From assembly GCA_017465225.1 (NCBI GenBank), contig JAFTWQ010000040.1:1-40011 (forward strand): DNA of 40,011 nucleotides. The letters run 5' to 3'. This document shows positions 22,539 through 31,937 of this stretch, piece after piece. Positions within the stretch are counted from its first letter, which is position 1, and every line of letters starts with the position of its first letter. The notes beneath the pieces are model-generated. The model did not search any database. It was not told the DNA's origin and was given only the letters and a program-made list of their open reading frames with translations. Origin of the DNA: Bacteroidales bacterium. GTDB lineage: Bacteria > Bacteroidota > Bacteroidia > Bacteroidales > UBA932. A program made the position numbers and the translations under genes.

Positions 22539-24647
22539 ATGAGCAGCGCAGAAATCACCATCATCAAAAGAGATGGAAAACGTAAGACATTCTCCGTAGA
22601 GAAGATCAAGAATGCTATCCGCAAGGCTTTCCTTTCTGTCGGAGCATTTGCAACGGAAGAAGATCTTGTCAATATCCTTTCCCATGTACGTATAACGGAA
22701 GGCATGCATGTGGAGGAAATCCAGAACCAGGTAGAGGTCGGTCTTATGGCCGAGCAGTACTTTGCAGTTGCAAAGGCGTACATGCTTTACCGTCAGAGAC
22801 ATAGTGAAGACCGTGAAGTACGCGATCATCTTGACTTCCTTATCCAGTATTGCCAGGCAGAGAATGCCGCGACCGGCAGCAAGTACGATGCAAACGCGAA
22901 CATCGAGAAGAAGAACCTCGCTACCCTTATCGGTGAGCTTCCAAAGAAGAACTTCATCCGTCTGAACCGCCGTATCCTTACCGACAGGATGAAGAAGATG
23001 TACGGAAAGGAGCTTTCTGACAAATACATCAGGCTCCTCAAGAACCACCACATCTACAAGAATGACGAGACATCTCTTGCAAACTACTGCGCCAGCATCA
23101 CCATGTATCCTTGGCTTCTCGAGGGTACGAAGCCAATCGGAGGCAACTCGATAGGCCCGACAAATCTCAAGTCCTTCTGCGGCGGATTCATCAACCTCGT
23201 GTTCATGGTTTCCAGCATGCTCAGCGGTGCCTGTGCGACACCGGAATTCCTTATGTACATGAATTATTTCGTAGGTAAGGAATATGGTCTCGATTATTGG
23301 AAGAATCCTGAAAAACAAGCTGACAATTCGACAAAGAAGCGTTCAATCGACAAGGTCATCACAGACTGCTTCGAGCAGATCGTTTACTCGATCAACCAGC
23401 CTACAGGAGCACGAAACTTCCAGGCAGTCTTCTGGAACATCTCATACTATGACAAGAACTATTTCGAGAGCATATTCGGAGAGTTCCGTTTCCCTGACGG
23501 ATCAAAGCCTGACTGGGACGGTCTTTCATGGCTCCAGAAGAGATTCATGAAGTGGTTCAACGCAGAGCGTCTCAAGACTCCTCTTACCTTCCCGGTAGAG
23601 ACTATGGCTCTCCTTACGGAAAACAATGAGGTAAAGGACAAGGAGTGGGGAGACTTCACAGCCGAGATGTACTCGGAAGGCCATTCGTTCTTCACATACA
23701 TGAGCGACAACGCTGACTCCCTTGCTTCATGCTGCCGTCTGCGCAACGAGATCCAGGATAACGGATTCAGCTATACCCTCGGTGCCGGCGGTGTATCTAC
23801 CGGTTCAAAGAGCGTGCTTACCATCAATCTCAACCGCTGCATCCAGTACGCTGTAAAGAACGGACGTGATTACCTTACATATCTTGCAGAGGTCGTGGAC
23901 CTTGTCCACAAGGTACAGCTCGCTTATGACGAGAACCTCAAGTCACTCAAGGAGCAGGGAATGCTTCCGCTCTTCGACGCAGGCTTCATCAATATTGGCC
24001 GCCAGTACCTCACAGTCGGCATCAACGGTCTTGTAGAGGCCGCTGAATTCCTCGGAATCGAGATCAATGACAATCCTAAATACGTTGAGTTCGTACAGAG
24101 CACACTCGGTCTCATCGAGGAATACAACAAGAAGTACCGCTCAAAGACAACCCTTTTCAACTGCGAGATGATTCCTGCGGAGAATGTAGGCGTGAAGCAT
24201 GCGAAGTGGGATAGGGAAGACGGCTATTTCGTTCCTCGTGACTGCTACAACAGCTACTTCTATATCGTAGAGGACAAGTCGCTCAATATCATTGACAAGA
24301 TGCGTCTGCATGGCCGCAAGTACATCGAGCATCTTACTGGAGGATCCGCTCTTCACCTCAATCTCGAGGAGCATCTTACCAAGGCCCAGTATGCACAGCT
24401 TCTCCGTGTAGCTGCACAGGAAGGATGTAACTACTTCACATTCAATATTCCTAACACAATCTGCAATAAGTGCGGCCACATCAGCAAGCACTATCTGAAG
24501 GAATGTCCTGAATGTCACAGCGAAGACATTGACTACCTGACACGTATCATCGGTTATATGAAGCGTGTAAGCAACTTCTCTATGGCCCGTCAGGAAGAGG
24601 CTGCAAGACGCCACTATCACCGCGACGAAGGAAAGCATCTATGCTAA
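22539..24647 (+). CDS. nrdD: Anaerobic ribonucleoside-triphosphate reductase
   Basis: The 702-residue class III reductase makes deoxyribonucleotides without oxygen in the cytoplasm. It has an N-terminal ATP-cone (ITIIKRDGKRKTFSVEKI, residues 6 to about 95), the ten-stranded barrel in the middle, a zinc site of four cysteines near the C terminus (CNKCG and CPECH, about 645-665) and the glycyl radical at G672 within RIIGYMKRVSNF. The radical is installed by NrdG, encoded next with a seven-base overlap. No NrdR box is certain upstream, although ACACTATA lies just before the ATG. The gene fits a strict or facultative anaerobe. Confidence 0.97.
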   Translation: MSSAEITIIKRDGKRKTFSVEKIKNAIRKAFLSVGAFATEEDLVNILSHVRITEGMHVEEIQNQVEVGLMAEQYFAVAKAYMLYRQRHSEDREVRDHLDFLIQYCQAENAATGSKYDANANIEKKNLATLIGELPKKNFIRLNRRILTDRMKKMYGKELSDKYIRLLKNHHIYKNDETSLANYCASITMYPWLLEGTKPIGGNSIGPTNLKSFCGGFINLVFMVSSMLSGACATPEFLMYMNYFVGKEYGLDYWKNPEKQADNSTKKRSIDKVITDCFEQIVYSINQPTGARNFQAVFWNISYYDKNYFESIFGEFRFPDGSKPDWDGLSWLQKRFMKWFNAERLKTPLTFPVETMALLTENNEVKDKEWGDFTAEMYSEGHSFFTYMSDNADSLASCCRLRNEIQDNGFSYTLGAGGVSTGSKSVLTINLNRCIQYAVKNGRDYLTYLAEVVDLVHKVQLAYDENLKSLKEQGMLPLFDAGFINIGRQYLTVGINGLVEAAEFLGIEINDNPKYVEFVQSTLGLIEEYNKKYRSKTTLFNCEMIPAENVGVKHAKWDREDGYFVPRDCYNSYFYIVEDKSLNIIDKMRLHGRKYIEHLTGGSALHLNLEEHLTKAQYAQLLRVAAQEGCNYFTFNIPNTICNKCGHISKHYLKECPECHSEDIDYLTRIIGYMKRVSNFSMARQEEAARRHYHRDEGKHLC

Positions 24648-25093
24648 AGTGCTATAGTTACGATATTGTCTGCCAGGAGATCCCGGATGAGATCAGCCTG
24701 GCAGTCAATATTTCATGCTGTCCCAACAGATGCCCCGGCTGTCATAGTCCATGGCTTTGGGAAGAGGCAGGGGAGGAGATGACCGAGGATATGCTCACCT
24801 CGCTCATCAGTGGATACTCTGCCGCAATCACATGTTTCTGCTTCATGGGAGGCGACGCCGAACCATCAGAAGTGGAAAAGATTTCAAGATGGATCAAGTC
24901 CAGATGGCCGCATATCAAGACTGCATGGTATTCCGGCAGGGCAGAGCTGCCTGACGGATTCGACGTCAAGGTTCTAGATTATCTCAAGCTCGGTCCGTAT
25001 ATAGAAGAACTTGGCGGACTGAAGTCACCCGATACAAATCAGGTCTTCTACAAAGTGTCTCCGGACGGCACTCTGATTAAATCCCACATTTAG
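24641..25093 (+). CDS. nrdG: Anaerobic RNR activating protein (radical SAM)
   Basis: The 150-residue radical SAM enzyme uses a 4Fe-4S cluster and S-adenosylmethionine to create the glycyl radical on NrdD. The cluster motif CPNRCPGC has C27, C31 and C34, followed by SPWLW as is typical. FMGGDAEP corresponds to the GGE-type SAM-binding strand, with D replacing the usual E. Overlap with the nrdD stop shows translational coupling. The size is normal for NrdG (about 155). Confidence 0.93.
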   Translation: MLKCYSYDIVCQEIPDEISLAVNISCCPNRCPGCHSPWLWEEAGEEMTEDMLTSLISGYSAAITCFCFMGGDAEPSEVEKISRWIKSRWPHIKTAWYSGRAELPDGFDVKVLDYLKLGPYIEELGGLKSPDTNQVFYKVSPDGTLIKSHI

Positions 25094-25099
25094 CCGTTA

Positions 25100-25109
25100 C
25101 CGTTAACGG
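25100..25109. promoter_or_regulatory. Palindrome CCGTTAACGG upstream of kdgK
   Basis: This perfect 10 bp palindrome lies 17 bases before the kdgK -7 element, where a repressor or activator would act. A half-site (CCGTTA) directly precedes it at 25094-25099. It is a candidate operator; the regulator is not in the window. Confidence 0.4.
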
Positions 25110-25126
25110 AATTCGAAAAAATGTAT

Positions 25127-25134
25127 TAGATTTG
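25127..25134 (+). promoter_or_regulatory. -7 element of the kdgK-eda operon
   Basis: TAGATTTG fits TAnnTTTG and lies 23 bases before the kdgK ATG. No TTG is present at 19 bases, consistent with dependence on an activator, which is inference. Confidence 0.55.
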
Positions 25135-25157
25135 TAAAAATTTACAAAAGGAATAAT

Positions 25158-26198
25158 ATGGCTAAAGTCATTACTTTCGGCGAGATCATGCTCCGCCTTT
25201 CAACACCTGGATATCTCAGATTTTCACAGGCCAGGCAGTTTGAGGCCACTTTCGGTGGCGGTGAGGCCAATGTGGCCGTTTCTCTTGCAAACTACGGAAT
25301 AGAAACTGAATTCGTGACAAGACTTCCGAAGAACGACATTGCAGCAAGCTGCATCAAGGATCTCAGAAGTTACGGCGTAGGAACCAAGCATTGTGTCTAC
25401 GGAGGCGACCGTCTCGGAATCTATTTCCTTGAGACCGGTGCCGTGGCTCGTCCGAGCAAGGTTGTCTACGACAGGGCATACTCTTCGATCGCGCAGATCG
25501 AGAAGGGAATGATCGACTGGGAGAAGGTTTTCGAGGGAGCGGACTGGTTCCATTGGACAGGTATCACTCCTGCCATCAGCCAGGGTGCTGCCGACGTTTG
25601 TCTTGAGGCTATCAAGGCTGCAAACAGACTCGGTGTGACTGTTTCATGCGACCTCAATTACAGGAAGAATCTCTGGAAATACGGAAAGACAGCATCTGAC
25701 GTGATGCCAGAACTCGTTGAAGGCTGCGACGTCATCCTTGGTAACGAGGAGGATGCAGAGAAGGTATTCGGCATCAAGCCGGAGGGCTTTGACGTGACTG
25801 CCACAAAGGGTGAGGTGAATGCCGCTGAATTCGAGAGCGTATGCAGACAGCTCATGGACAGATTCCCACGTGCGAAGAAGGTGATCATCACTCTCCGTGG
25901 ATCGATCAACGCCAACCACAACACATGGGGCGGAGTCCTTTACAGCGACGGCAAGCTCTATCAGTCTCCAAGATATGACATCACTCATATCGTTGACCGT
26001 GTCGGCGGCGGCGACTCATTCATGGGCGGTCTCATCTATGGACTTCTCACATATACCGGTGATGATCAGAAGGCACTCAATTTCGCAGTAGCGGCATCAT
26101 GCCTCAAGCATACCATCTTCGGTGACTTCAATCAGGTGACAGTCGCTGAGGTTGAAAACCTCATGAAGGGCGACGGTTCAGGACGTGTATCCCGTTAA
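25158..26198 (+). CDS. kdgK: 2-keto-3-deoxygluconate kinase (PfkB family)
   Basis: The 346-residue sugar kinase phosphorylates 2-keto-3-deoxygluconate (KDG) to KDPG in the cytoplasm. PfkB features are the N-terminal GGGEANVAVSLANYGI (residues 34-49), the YRKNLW and GNEEDAEKVF segments, and the ATP/anion-hole signature DRVGGGDSFMGGL near residue 280 with the catalytic aspartate. The family includes fructokinases, but adjacency to eda (nine-base gap), and to kduD and kduI on the other strand, makes KDG the likely substrate. It is first in a two-gene operon. Confidence 0.9.
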   Translation: MAKVITFGEIMLRLSTPGYLRFSQARQFEATFGGGEANVAVSLANYGIETEFVTRLPKNDIAASCIKDLRSYGVGTKHCVYGGDRLGIYFLETGAVARPSKVVYDRAYSSIAQIEKGMIDWEKVFEGADWFHWTGITPAISQGAADVCLEAIKAANRLGVTVSCDLNYRKNLWKYGKTASDVMPELVEGCDVILGNEEDAEKVFGIKPEGFDVTATKGEVNAAEFESVCRQLMDRFPRAKKVIITLRGSINANHNTWGGVLYSDGKLYQSPRYDITHIVDRVGGGDSFMGGLIYGLLTYTGDDQKALNFAVAASCLKHTIFGDFNQVTVAEVENLMKGDGSGRVSR

Positions 26199-26207
26199 TT
26201 GATCAAT

Positions 26208-26873
26208 ATGGCAAAATACAGCAAACTACAGGTAATAGCAGCGATGAAGGAGACCGGAATGGTCCCTGTATTCTATAACGCCGACATCGAGACATCAAAG
26301 GCCGTCCTCAAGGCATGCTATGACGGTGGCGTACGTGCATTCGAATTCACCAACCGAGGAGATTTCGCGCAGGAAGTATTCGGCGAGCTCGTGAAATATG
26401 CCAACAAGGAGCTTCCAGGCATGATCATGGGTATCGGATCGGTAGTGGATCCGGCTACTGCCGCACTTTATCTCCAGCTTGGAGCCAACTTCGTTGTAGG
26501 CCCTCTGTTCAACCCTGAAATCGCTCCGGTCTGCAACCGTCGTCTTGTGCCTTATTGCCCTGGCTGCGGAACAGTTTCAGAGGTAGGAAAGGCTCAGGAA
26601 CTCGGCTGTGACCTCTGCAAGGTATTCCCTGGAGATGTCCTTGGCCCTGCATTCGTCAAAGGACTTCGTGCTCCGATGCCATGGAGTCAGATCATGGTGA
26701 CAGGAGGCGTTAAGCCTACAAAAGAGAATCTCGAAGGCTGGTTCAAGGCAGGTGTGACATGCGTCGGAATGGGCAGCAACCTCTTCCCGAAGGAAGCTAT
26801 CGCCGCCAAAGACTGGGATGCCATCACCAAGCTCTGCAAAGATGCCCTGGATATCATCAGAGAAGTACGATAA
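26208..26873 (+). CDS. eda: KDPG / 4-hydroxy-2-oxoglutarate aldolase
   Basis: The 221-residue class I aldolase splits KDPG into pyruvate and glyceraldehyde-3-phosphate. It shows the small TIM-barrel sequence of Eda: the base glutamate in RAFEFTNRG (near 43), the Schiff-base lysine in LCKVFPGD (near 140) and the phosphate loop MVTGGVKPT. Start 26208 (MAKYSKL) is chosen; a TTG nine bases earlier, right after the kdgK stop, is less likely. It ends at a bidirectional terminator shared with kduI. Confidence 0.93.
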   Translation: MAKYSKLQVIAAMKETGMVPVFYNADIETSKAVLKACYDGGVRAFEFTNRGDFAQEVFGELVKYANKELPGMIMGIGSVVDPATAALYLQLGANFVVGPLFNPEIAPVCNRRLVPYCPGCGTVSEVGKAQELGCDLCKVFPGDVLGPAFVKGLRAPMPWSQIMVTGGVKPTKENLEGWFKAGVTCVGMGSNLFPKEAIAAKDWDAITKLCKDALDIIREVR

Positions 26874-26874
26874 C

Positions 26875-26905
26875 AAAAAAACTGAGCGAAAAGCTCAGTT
26901 TTTTT
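26875..26905. terminator. Bidirectional terminator between eda and kduI
   Basis: ACTGAGC (26881-26887) pairs with GCTCAGT (26893-26899), extended by A-rich and T-rich flanks on both sides. It serves the converging eda and kduI operons. Confidence 0.9.
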
Positions 26906-26906
26906 G

Positions 26907-27848
26907 TTATCTCATTTCAGTGTAAGGTATCTCATCCTTATCACCATAATTCAGATTCTCACCGCCCATTCCCCAGATGAACATATAGTTGCTGGTTCCT
27001 GCCGCTGCGTGGATTGACCACTCTGGTGAGGTGATGGCCTGCTCGTTCTGCATCCATACGAGGCGCTGCTGCTTAGGCTCGCCCATGAGGTGGCAGATCG
27101 CGTTGCCCGGAGTCACGTTGAAGTAGAAGTATGCTTCCATGCGGCGTGTGTGGGTATGAGCCGGCATTGTGTTCCATACAGAGCCAGGAAGGAGCTCGGT
27201 GAGACCCATCTGGAGCTGGTTTGTTCCGCCTCCCTTCTTCTTGCCGAGAACAGAGCTTACGATGAGCTGGTTCACGATACGGTCGTTGCTGTCCTCCATC
27301 TTTCCATAGTGGTCAGACTGTGCGATCGCATACTTCTTAGGGTCTGCGTTCTTGTCAGTTGTGATGAGCTGAGTCACATACTCCTTGTATGCAGGGGTAG
27401 AGTTGATGTAGAACTTTGCAGGGTTTGCAGGGTCTACACTTCTGAAAGTGACTTCCTTCTTGCCGCAGCCCACATAGAGGCCTTCCTTGAATGACATAGA
27501 ATACTCCTTGCCGTCAACTGTCACGACTCCGTCGCCACCGACATTGATCACGCCAAGTTCACGTCTGTCGAGGAAGTGCTCAGCCTTGAGCTCGTCGAAA
27601 GTCTCGAGAACGAGTGTCTGGTTCACAGGCATGACGCCGCCGTAGATGAGACGGTCATAAAGTGTGTAAGTGAGATTGATCTCGTCAGGAGACATAACCT
27701 TCTCCATAAGGAACGCTCCACGGAGACGCTCTGTGTCATAATGCTTTACGTCATCAGGATGACAAGCTGTCTGAACAGTGTAGTTGAGCTGTGCGTTTGC
27801 TGCCATTGTCATAAGACTCATTAATGTGAATAAAACTATTTTCTTCAT
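26907..27848 (-). CDS. kduI: 5-dehydro-4-deoxy-D-glucuronate isomerase with signal peptide
   Basis: KduI converts 4-deoxy-5-ketouronate (DKI), released from unsaturated uronic acids, to 3-deoxy-D-glycero-2,5-hexodiulosonate (DKII). The mature part matches KduI over its whole length: [20 protein letters not shown], the cupin with [13 protein letters not shown] (zinc ligands H, H, E), and the closing [22 protein letters not shown]. The 313-residue protein is about 35 residues longer than E. coli KduI. Its first 20 residues (MKKIVLFTL, a hydrophobic core, then AANAQ) form a convincing Sec signal peptide, so the enzyme is probably periplasmic. Classical KduI is cytoplasmic. The ATG follows the EIIC stop by seven bases. 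Confidence 0.92.
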   Translation of the reverse strand: MKKIVLFTLMSLMTMAANAQLNYTVQTACHPDDVKHYDTERLRGAFLMEKVMSPDEINLTYTLYDRLIYGGVMPVNQTLVLETFDELKAEHFLDRRELGVINVGGDGVVTVDGKEYSMSFKEGLYVGCGKKEVTFRSVDPANPAKFYINSTPAYKEYVTQLITTDKNADPKKYAIAQSDHYGKMEDSNDRIVNQLIVSSVLGKKKGGGTNQLQMGLTELLPGSVWNTMPAHTHTRRMEAYFYFNVTPGNAICHLMGEPKQQRLVWMQNEQAITSPEWSIHAAAGTSNYMFIWGMGGENLNYGDKDEIPYTEMR

Positions 27849-27855
27849 GATATTT

Positions 27856-29268
27856 TTATTGATTATTTTCTGTTGTGTCATTATCTGCGGTCCTCTGGTA
27901 TCTGATGATTGCCCTGCGGTTCAGGAACATAAGGAACATGGTCAGAAGGACGAGGACGGTCACGCCGATCCATTTGAGCGAGTAAGAAAGGTGGAAGATC
28001 ACCCATGCGAGCGGGCTTGACGCGAAGTCGAGCGAACCGCCGTCAAAACCGGCTGGAATGGCCACTGCAGCATCTCCGGTCTTCGCGAACACATCCTGCG
28101 CCGCCTGTGTGAAGAACGGAGCAAGGTCAGTCACGAAGTAGAGTCCGATGAGCATCAGCACAAGGCCGATGATGAATGTCTTCGGGATGTTGCCCTTTGT
28201 GATAGGGAGGATCAGCGGGAATACATAGAACATTCCAGCGAGCGAAGCAAGCGGAAGGAACTCGTTGCCCGGAAGCACTACTGCAAGGATGAGGGTCACA
28301 GGGATGAGAAGGAGTGACACCACGAGAGTAGCAGGGTGTCCGATCACAAGTGCCGGGCTCATGCCGATGTTGAGACCCTTGGCTCCCTTGAATTTCCTGT
28401 TGATAAGGTCACGTGTTGCGTCTGAGATAGGCTTCAGACCCTCGATGAAGAGTGAAGTGATGCGAGGAATGAGCTCCATCACGGCTCCCATCTTGATGCC
28501 GAGTCCGAGGATGTACGGAATCTTCTCCACAACCTCTTTCCAGCTGTCGCATGAGAGAGCTCCGATGATGATGCCGACGAGGACACCAAGAAAGAGGGGC
28601 TCTCCGAGGAGACCGAATTTCTTCTTCATGCCTTCGGCATCAATGTCCAGCTTGTTGATGCCCGGGATCTTGTCCAGTCCCTTGTTCAGAACTTCCGCAA
28701 CGGGTACGAAACCCTGGCAGAATGGCTGAGGAATGGAAATGCCGTCCATCTTCTCATAGAATCCCTGGAACCGGTCTGCAGTATAGTCCGCGAGGATCAG
28801 GGTGATGATATAGCAGATGATAGCTGCAAAGAACCCCCACCATATGTTGCCAGATGCGAAATATACGATGGCGCCGATGAAGGCGAAATGCCAGTAGTTC
28901 CAGAGGTCGATGTTCACGGTCCTTGTGGTCTTTGTAACGAGCATGAGGATGTTCACGCCCAGACATACCGGGATGATGAAAGCTCCTACTGAAGTGTTAT
29001 ATGCCACAGAAGCCGCTGCGGGCCATCCCATGTCGAATACCTTGAGCTGAAGACCATATATCTCCACAACTCTTGTAAGTGCAGGTCCGAGAGTGGTGGT
29101 AAGAAGGGAAGTGATGACTGAAAGTCCCACAAATCCGACTCCCACCAGAAGGCCGCTCTTGAGTGCCTTGCCGAACTTGATGCCGATGCAGACGCCAAGA
29201 ATCGTGAAGATTATAGGCATCATCACGGCAGCGCCAAGTCCTATGATATAACTGAATACCTGTTCCAT
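27856..29268 (-). CDS. Orphan galactitol-type PTS EIIC permease
   Basis: The 470-residue membrane protein matches the EIIC-GAT family along its length. Compared with E. coli GatC it keeps [12 protein letters not shown], the [11 protein letters not shown] segment (GatC WNIWHMTFTGA), [10 protein letters not shown] and [12 protein letters not shown]. About ten to twelve hydrophobic segments are seen. EIIC proteins normally need EIIA, EIIB, HPr and EI; none is encoded here, and Bacteroidales usually lack a sugar PTS. The permease may thus import without phosphorylation, as suggested for other orphan EIICs. It sits between kduD (two-base gap) and kduI, so the cargo is probably an unsaturated-uronate intermediate such as DKI or DKII, which is inference. 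Confidence 0.9.
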   Translation of the reverse strand: MEQVFSYIIGLGAAVMMPIIFTILGVCIGIKFGKALKSGLLVGVGFVGLSVITSLLTTTLGPALTRVVEIYGLQLKVFDMGWPAAASVAYNTSVGAFIIPVCLGVNILMLVTKTTRTVNIDLWNYWHFAFIGAIVYFASGNIWWGFFAAIICYIITLILADYTADRFQGFYEKMDGISIPQPFCQGFVPVAEVLNKGLDKIPGINKLDIDAEGMKKKFGLLGEPLFLGVLVGIIIGALSCDSWKEVVEKIPYILGLGIKMGAVMELIPRITSLFIEGLKPISDATRDLINRKFKGAKGLNIGMSPALVIGHPATLVVSLLLIPVTLILAVVLPGNEFLPLASLAGMFYVFPLILPITKGNIPKTFIIGLVLMLIGLYFVTDLAPFFTQAAQDVFAKTGDAAVAIPAGFDGGSLDFASSPLAWVIFHLSYSLKWIGVTVLVLLTMFLMFLNRRAIIRYQRTADNDTTENNQ

Positions 29269-29270
29269 GA

Positions 29271-30065
29271 TTATTTAGGCTGCTTTCCGATGTACGCGAG
29301 AATACCACCGTCCACATAAAGTACGTGGCCGTTCACAAAGTCTGATGCACTTGAAGCGAGGAATATCACTGGTCCCATAAGGTCCTCCGGTGTTCCCCAA
29401 CGCTCTGCTGGAGTCTTTGCGACGATGAATGAGTCGAACGGATGGCGGCTGCCGTCTGCCTGACGCTCACGAAGAGGTGCTGTCTGCGGAGTAGCGATGT
29501 ATCCTGGTCCGATGCCGTTGCACTGGATGTTGTACTGGCCGTATTCAGATGCGATGTTTCTTGTGAGCATCTTGAGGCCACCTTTTGCTGCTGCATATGC
29601 AGAAACAGTCTCGCGGCCGAGCTCAGACATCATAGAGCATACATTGATGATCTTACCGGCCTTCTTCTCCATCATTCCCGGAAGAACGGCCTTTGCGCAG
29701 ATATAAGGAGCGACAAGGTCGATGTCCACCACCTGACGGAATTCCTCTGCTGCCATCTCGTGCATAGGGATGCGCTTGATGATGCCGGCATTGTTCACGA
29801 GGATGTCAACAGGACCGAGAGTCGCAGCGATGTCGGCAACCATTGCCTTCACACCTTCCTCATCAGTACAGTCGCAGATATATCCCTTCGCATCGATTCC
29901 AAGCTCCTTGTAAGCTTCGAGAGCCTTGTCCATATTTGCCTGTGTGCGGCAGTTGAATGCAATCTTTGCTCCAGCCTCGGCAAGAGCCTGGGCCATTGCG
30001 AATCCGATTCCGTAAGCAGCTCCGGTTACGAGAGCCACCTTACCTTCCAATGAAAAATTTACCAT
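29271..30065 (-). CDS. kduD: 2-dehydro-3-deoxy-D-gluconate 5-dehydrogenase
   Basis: The 264-residue short-chain dehydrogenase reduces DKII to KDG with NAD(P)H in the cytoplasm. SDR features are TGAAYGIG (residues about 13-20), NNAGII, the catalytic serine in the VCSMMSELG strand, the YAAAK pair and the closing GHVLYVDGG. Start 30065 (MVNFSLEGK) is preferred because TATTTTTG at 30094-30087 (minus strand) lies inside the longer frame. It is the first of kduD, EIIC, kduI. The gene upstream (GH43) ends 33 bases away, so read-through from it is also possible. Confidence 0.92.
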   Translation of the reverse strand: MVNFSLEGKVALVTGAAYGIGFAMAQALAEAGAKIAFNCRTQANMDKALEAYKELGIDAKGYICDCTDEEGVKAMVADIAATLGPVDILVNNAGIIKRIPMHEMAAEEFRQVVDIDLVAPYICAKAVLPGMMEKKAGKIINVCSMMSELGRETVSAYAAAKGGLKMLTRNIASEYGQYNIQCNGIGPGYIATPQTAPLRERQADGSRHPFDSFIVAKTPAERWGTPEDLMGPVIFLASSASDFVNGHVLYVDGGILAYIGKQPK

Positions 30066-30086
30066 ATCAGTTTTAGTTATCTTGTA

Positions 30087-30094
30087 CAAAAATA
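30087..30094 (-). promoter_or_regulatory. -7 element of kduD-EIIC-kduI
   Basis: TATTTTTG on the minus strand fits TAnnTTTG 21 bases before the kduD ATG. It would give the operon its own promoter inside the GH43-kduD gap. Confidence 0.5.
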
Positions 30095-30098
30095 GTGT

Positions 30099-31916
30099 TT
30101 ATTCAGTTACTTTGATCCAGTCGACCTGCACCCATCCGCTGTCGTTCTTCGAGGCCTGGCGGTTGCAGAAGAAGCCGAATTTCGCTCCGATCCATTTGCC
30201 CGGCTTTCCGATGAACGGCTTATCAGTAAGCTCGGTCCATCTCTTTCCGTCAAGGCTGTACCAGAATCTAGCTGTGAGATCCGGAACATTGCCTTTCCTG
30301 TCTTCCGGCATTACTTTCATCCTTACATAAACATCCGAAGCCATATAGGCAACAGGGGAGACAGAAGGAACTGTCGTCGACATATATGAATTTGAATAAG
30401 GTACCGGAAGCGGCTCTGATGAAAGCGGAACGGTCCTGATTATGTTTTCCTGTTTTCCTTTCAGCGCATCTTCACACTCGGCATACTGCAGCACGACTCC
30501 CTCGGAAGTGTCAGTCATCTTTATGACCGCATAATCCTGTCCCATCAGCACGAAACCGCATGATTCTCCTTTCTCCTTCAATTGCGGATTAGGAATGAAA
30601 CGGAGCTTGGCAGTAACAGTGAACTTGTCCGCCGGAGTCTTCTGAAGCAGAAGATTCGGAGAGTCACCGAGATTGCGCCATCCTTCAGCCTGATCTACGG
30701 AATAAAGCCTCAATGCACTGTTTCGGGCGTCAAGGAAATACCAGTATGGCGAAGGGATTCCATGCCATTGCCATTGCAGGCCAAGATTGACATTGTCGAA
30801 GCCGTCGCTTTCTGCAGGCTGAAATGTACCGGAAGACTTCAAAGACGGTTTTCTGTATTTTGATACCGGTTCGCCGACTCCGTCACCATCCTTATCGACG
30901 CCGATCACAGGCCATCCGTCCGCCGTCCACTCCATCGGCTGGAGATGCACGACACGTCCATATGCATCCTTGTCCTGGAAATGCATGAACCAATGCTCTC
31001 CGTCAGGTGTGTCGATCCATGCTCCCTGATGAGGCCCGTTCGTCTCAGAAGCACCCTGCGCCATCACCACGCGCTCCTCATATGGTCCCCATGGACTTTT
31101 CGACCTCAATACGACCTGCCATCCGGTAGGGACTCCACCGGCAGGGGAGAATATGTAATAGTCGCCATTGTGTTTATAGAACTTGGTGCCCTCGATGGTA
31201 GGCTGGGTCTCATGTCCGTCATATACGATACGGCTCTGTCCGAGCAGACGGGTGCCGTCCGGAGACATCGGTGCCACAAACAGCACGCTCTTGTGACCGG
31301 CACGGCTGCCTGCGCAGCCATGGGAGAGATATGCCTTTCCATCCTCATCCCACAATGGACATGGATCTATATATCCTTTAGCTTTCACGACCCATACCGG
31401 ATCATCCCATTTCCCGCGTGGGTCAGAGGTCTTTACCATGAAGATTCCTCTGTCCGGATCGCCGCAGTATATGTAGAATTCTCCGTCATGATATCGGATT
31501 GCCGGAGCCCACACGCCATTTCCATGCTGGGGGACTGTGCGCCATTCCTGCGGGCCTGGAGGAGGAACGGAAGGAGTGTCAAGTCTTTGCCCGAGAGTCT
31601 CCCATTGTCTTTCGTCAGACCAGTCAGGACCTGGGTAATCGGTCAGAGCTGCACCTATGATCTCCCAATTGACAAGGTCTGTCGAATGAAGGATCTGTAG
31701 CCCAGGAAAACATGCGAAAGAAGATGAAGTCATGTAGAAGTCATCTCCGACCCGGCAGATATCCGGATCAGAATAGTCCGCATTCAATACCGGATTTACA
31801 TAATGAGTGCCTTTGTCCGGATTCCAGCTTGACGAGATCTGTTGGGCAGAAAGGCCAGGCTGGACAGCGGCAAAGGCAATCAGAATCGAGAGAATATGTT
31901 TTCCTTTATGGTTCAT
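30099..31916 (-). CDS. GH43 family glycoside hydrolase, secreted
   Basis: The 605-residue protein has a signal peptide (residues 1-24, ending GLSAQ) and a five-bladed GH43 propeller. The general base is in DYSDPDICRVGDDFYMTSSS (near 48), the transition-state aspartate is in GYIDPCPLW, and the acid is in PTIEGTKFY. Residues about 390-605 form the C-terminal concanavalin-type sandwich seen in beta-xylosidase/arabinofuranosidase-like GH43s. There is an insertion rich in proline near residue 115. It probably removes xylose, arabinose or galactose side chains, so that lyase products can be processed by the kdu pathway, which is inference. TATATTTG at 31945-31938 marks its promoter. Confidence 0.92.
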   Translation of the reverse strand: MNHKGKHILSILIAFAAVQPGLSAQQISSSWNPDKGTHYVNPVLNADYSDPDICRVGDDFYMTSSSFACFPGLQILHSTDLVNWEIIGAALTDYPGPDWSDERQWETLGQRLDTPSVPPPGPQEWRTVPQHGNGVWAPAIRYHDGEFYIYCGDPDRGIFMVKTSDPRGKWDDPVWVVKAKGYIDPCPLWDEDGKAYLSHGCAGSRAGHKSVLFVAPMSPDGTRLLGQSRIVYDGHETQPTIEGTKFYKHNGDYYIFSPAGGVPTGWQVVLRSKSPWGPYEERVVMAQGASETNGPHQGAWIDTPDGEHWFMHFQDKDAYGRVVHLQPMEWTADGWPVIGVDKDGDGVGEPVSKYRKPSLKSSGTFQPAESDGFDNVNLGLQWQWHGIPSPYWYFLDARNSALRLYSVDQAEGWRNLGDSPNLLLQKTPADKFTVTAKLRFIPNPQLKEKGESCGFVLMGQDYAVIKMTDTSEGVVLQYAECEDALKGKQENIIRTVPLSSEPLPVPYSNSYMSTTVPSVSPVAYMASDVYVRMKVMPEDRKGNVPDLTARFWYSLDGKRWTELTDKPFIGKPGKWIGAKFGFFCNRQASKNDSGWVQVDWIKVTE

Positions 31917-31937
31917 TGCAGATATATTAAATATCTA

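Noticed and set aside
22491-23318. 275-codon minus-strand ORF
   Set aside because: It is antisense to nrdD, whose plus-strand product is unmistakable.
29442-30053. 203-codon plus-strand ORF
   Set aside because: It is antisense to kduD, a clear SDR; nothing protein-like is seen.
30945-31700. 251-codon plus-strand ORF
   Set aside because: It lies wholly antisense to the catalytic domain of the GH43 gene and has no motif.
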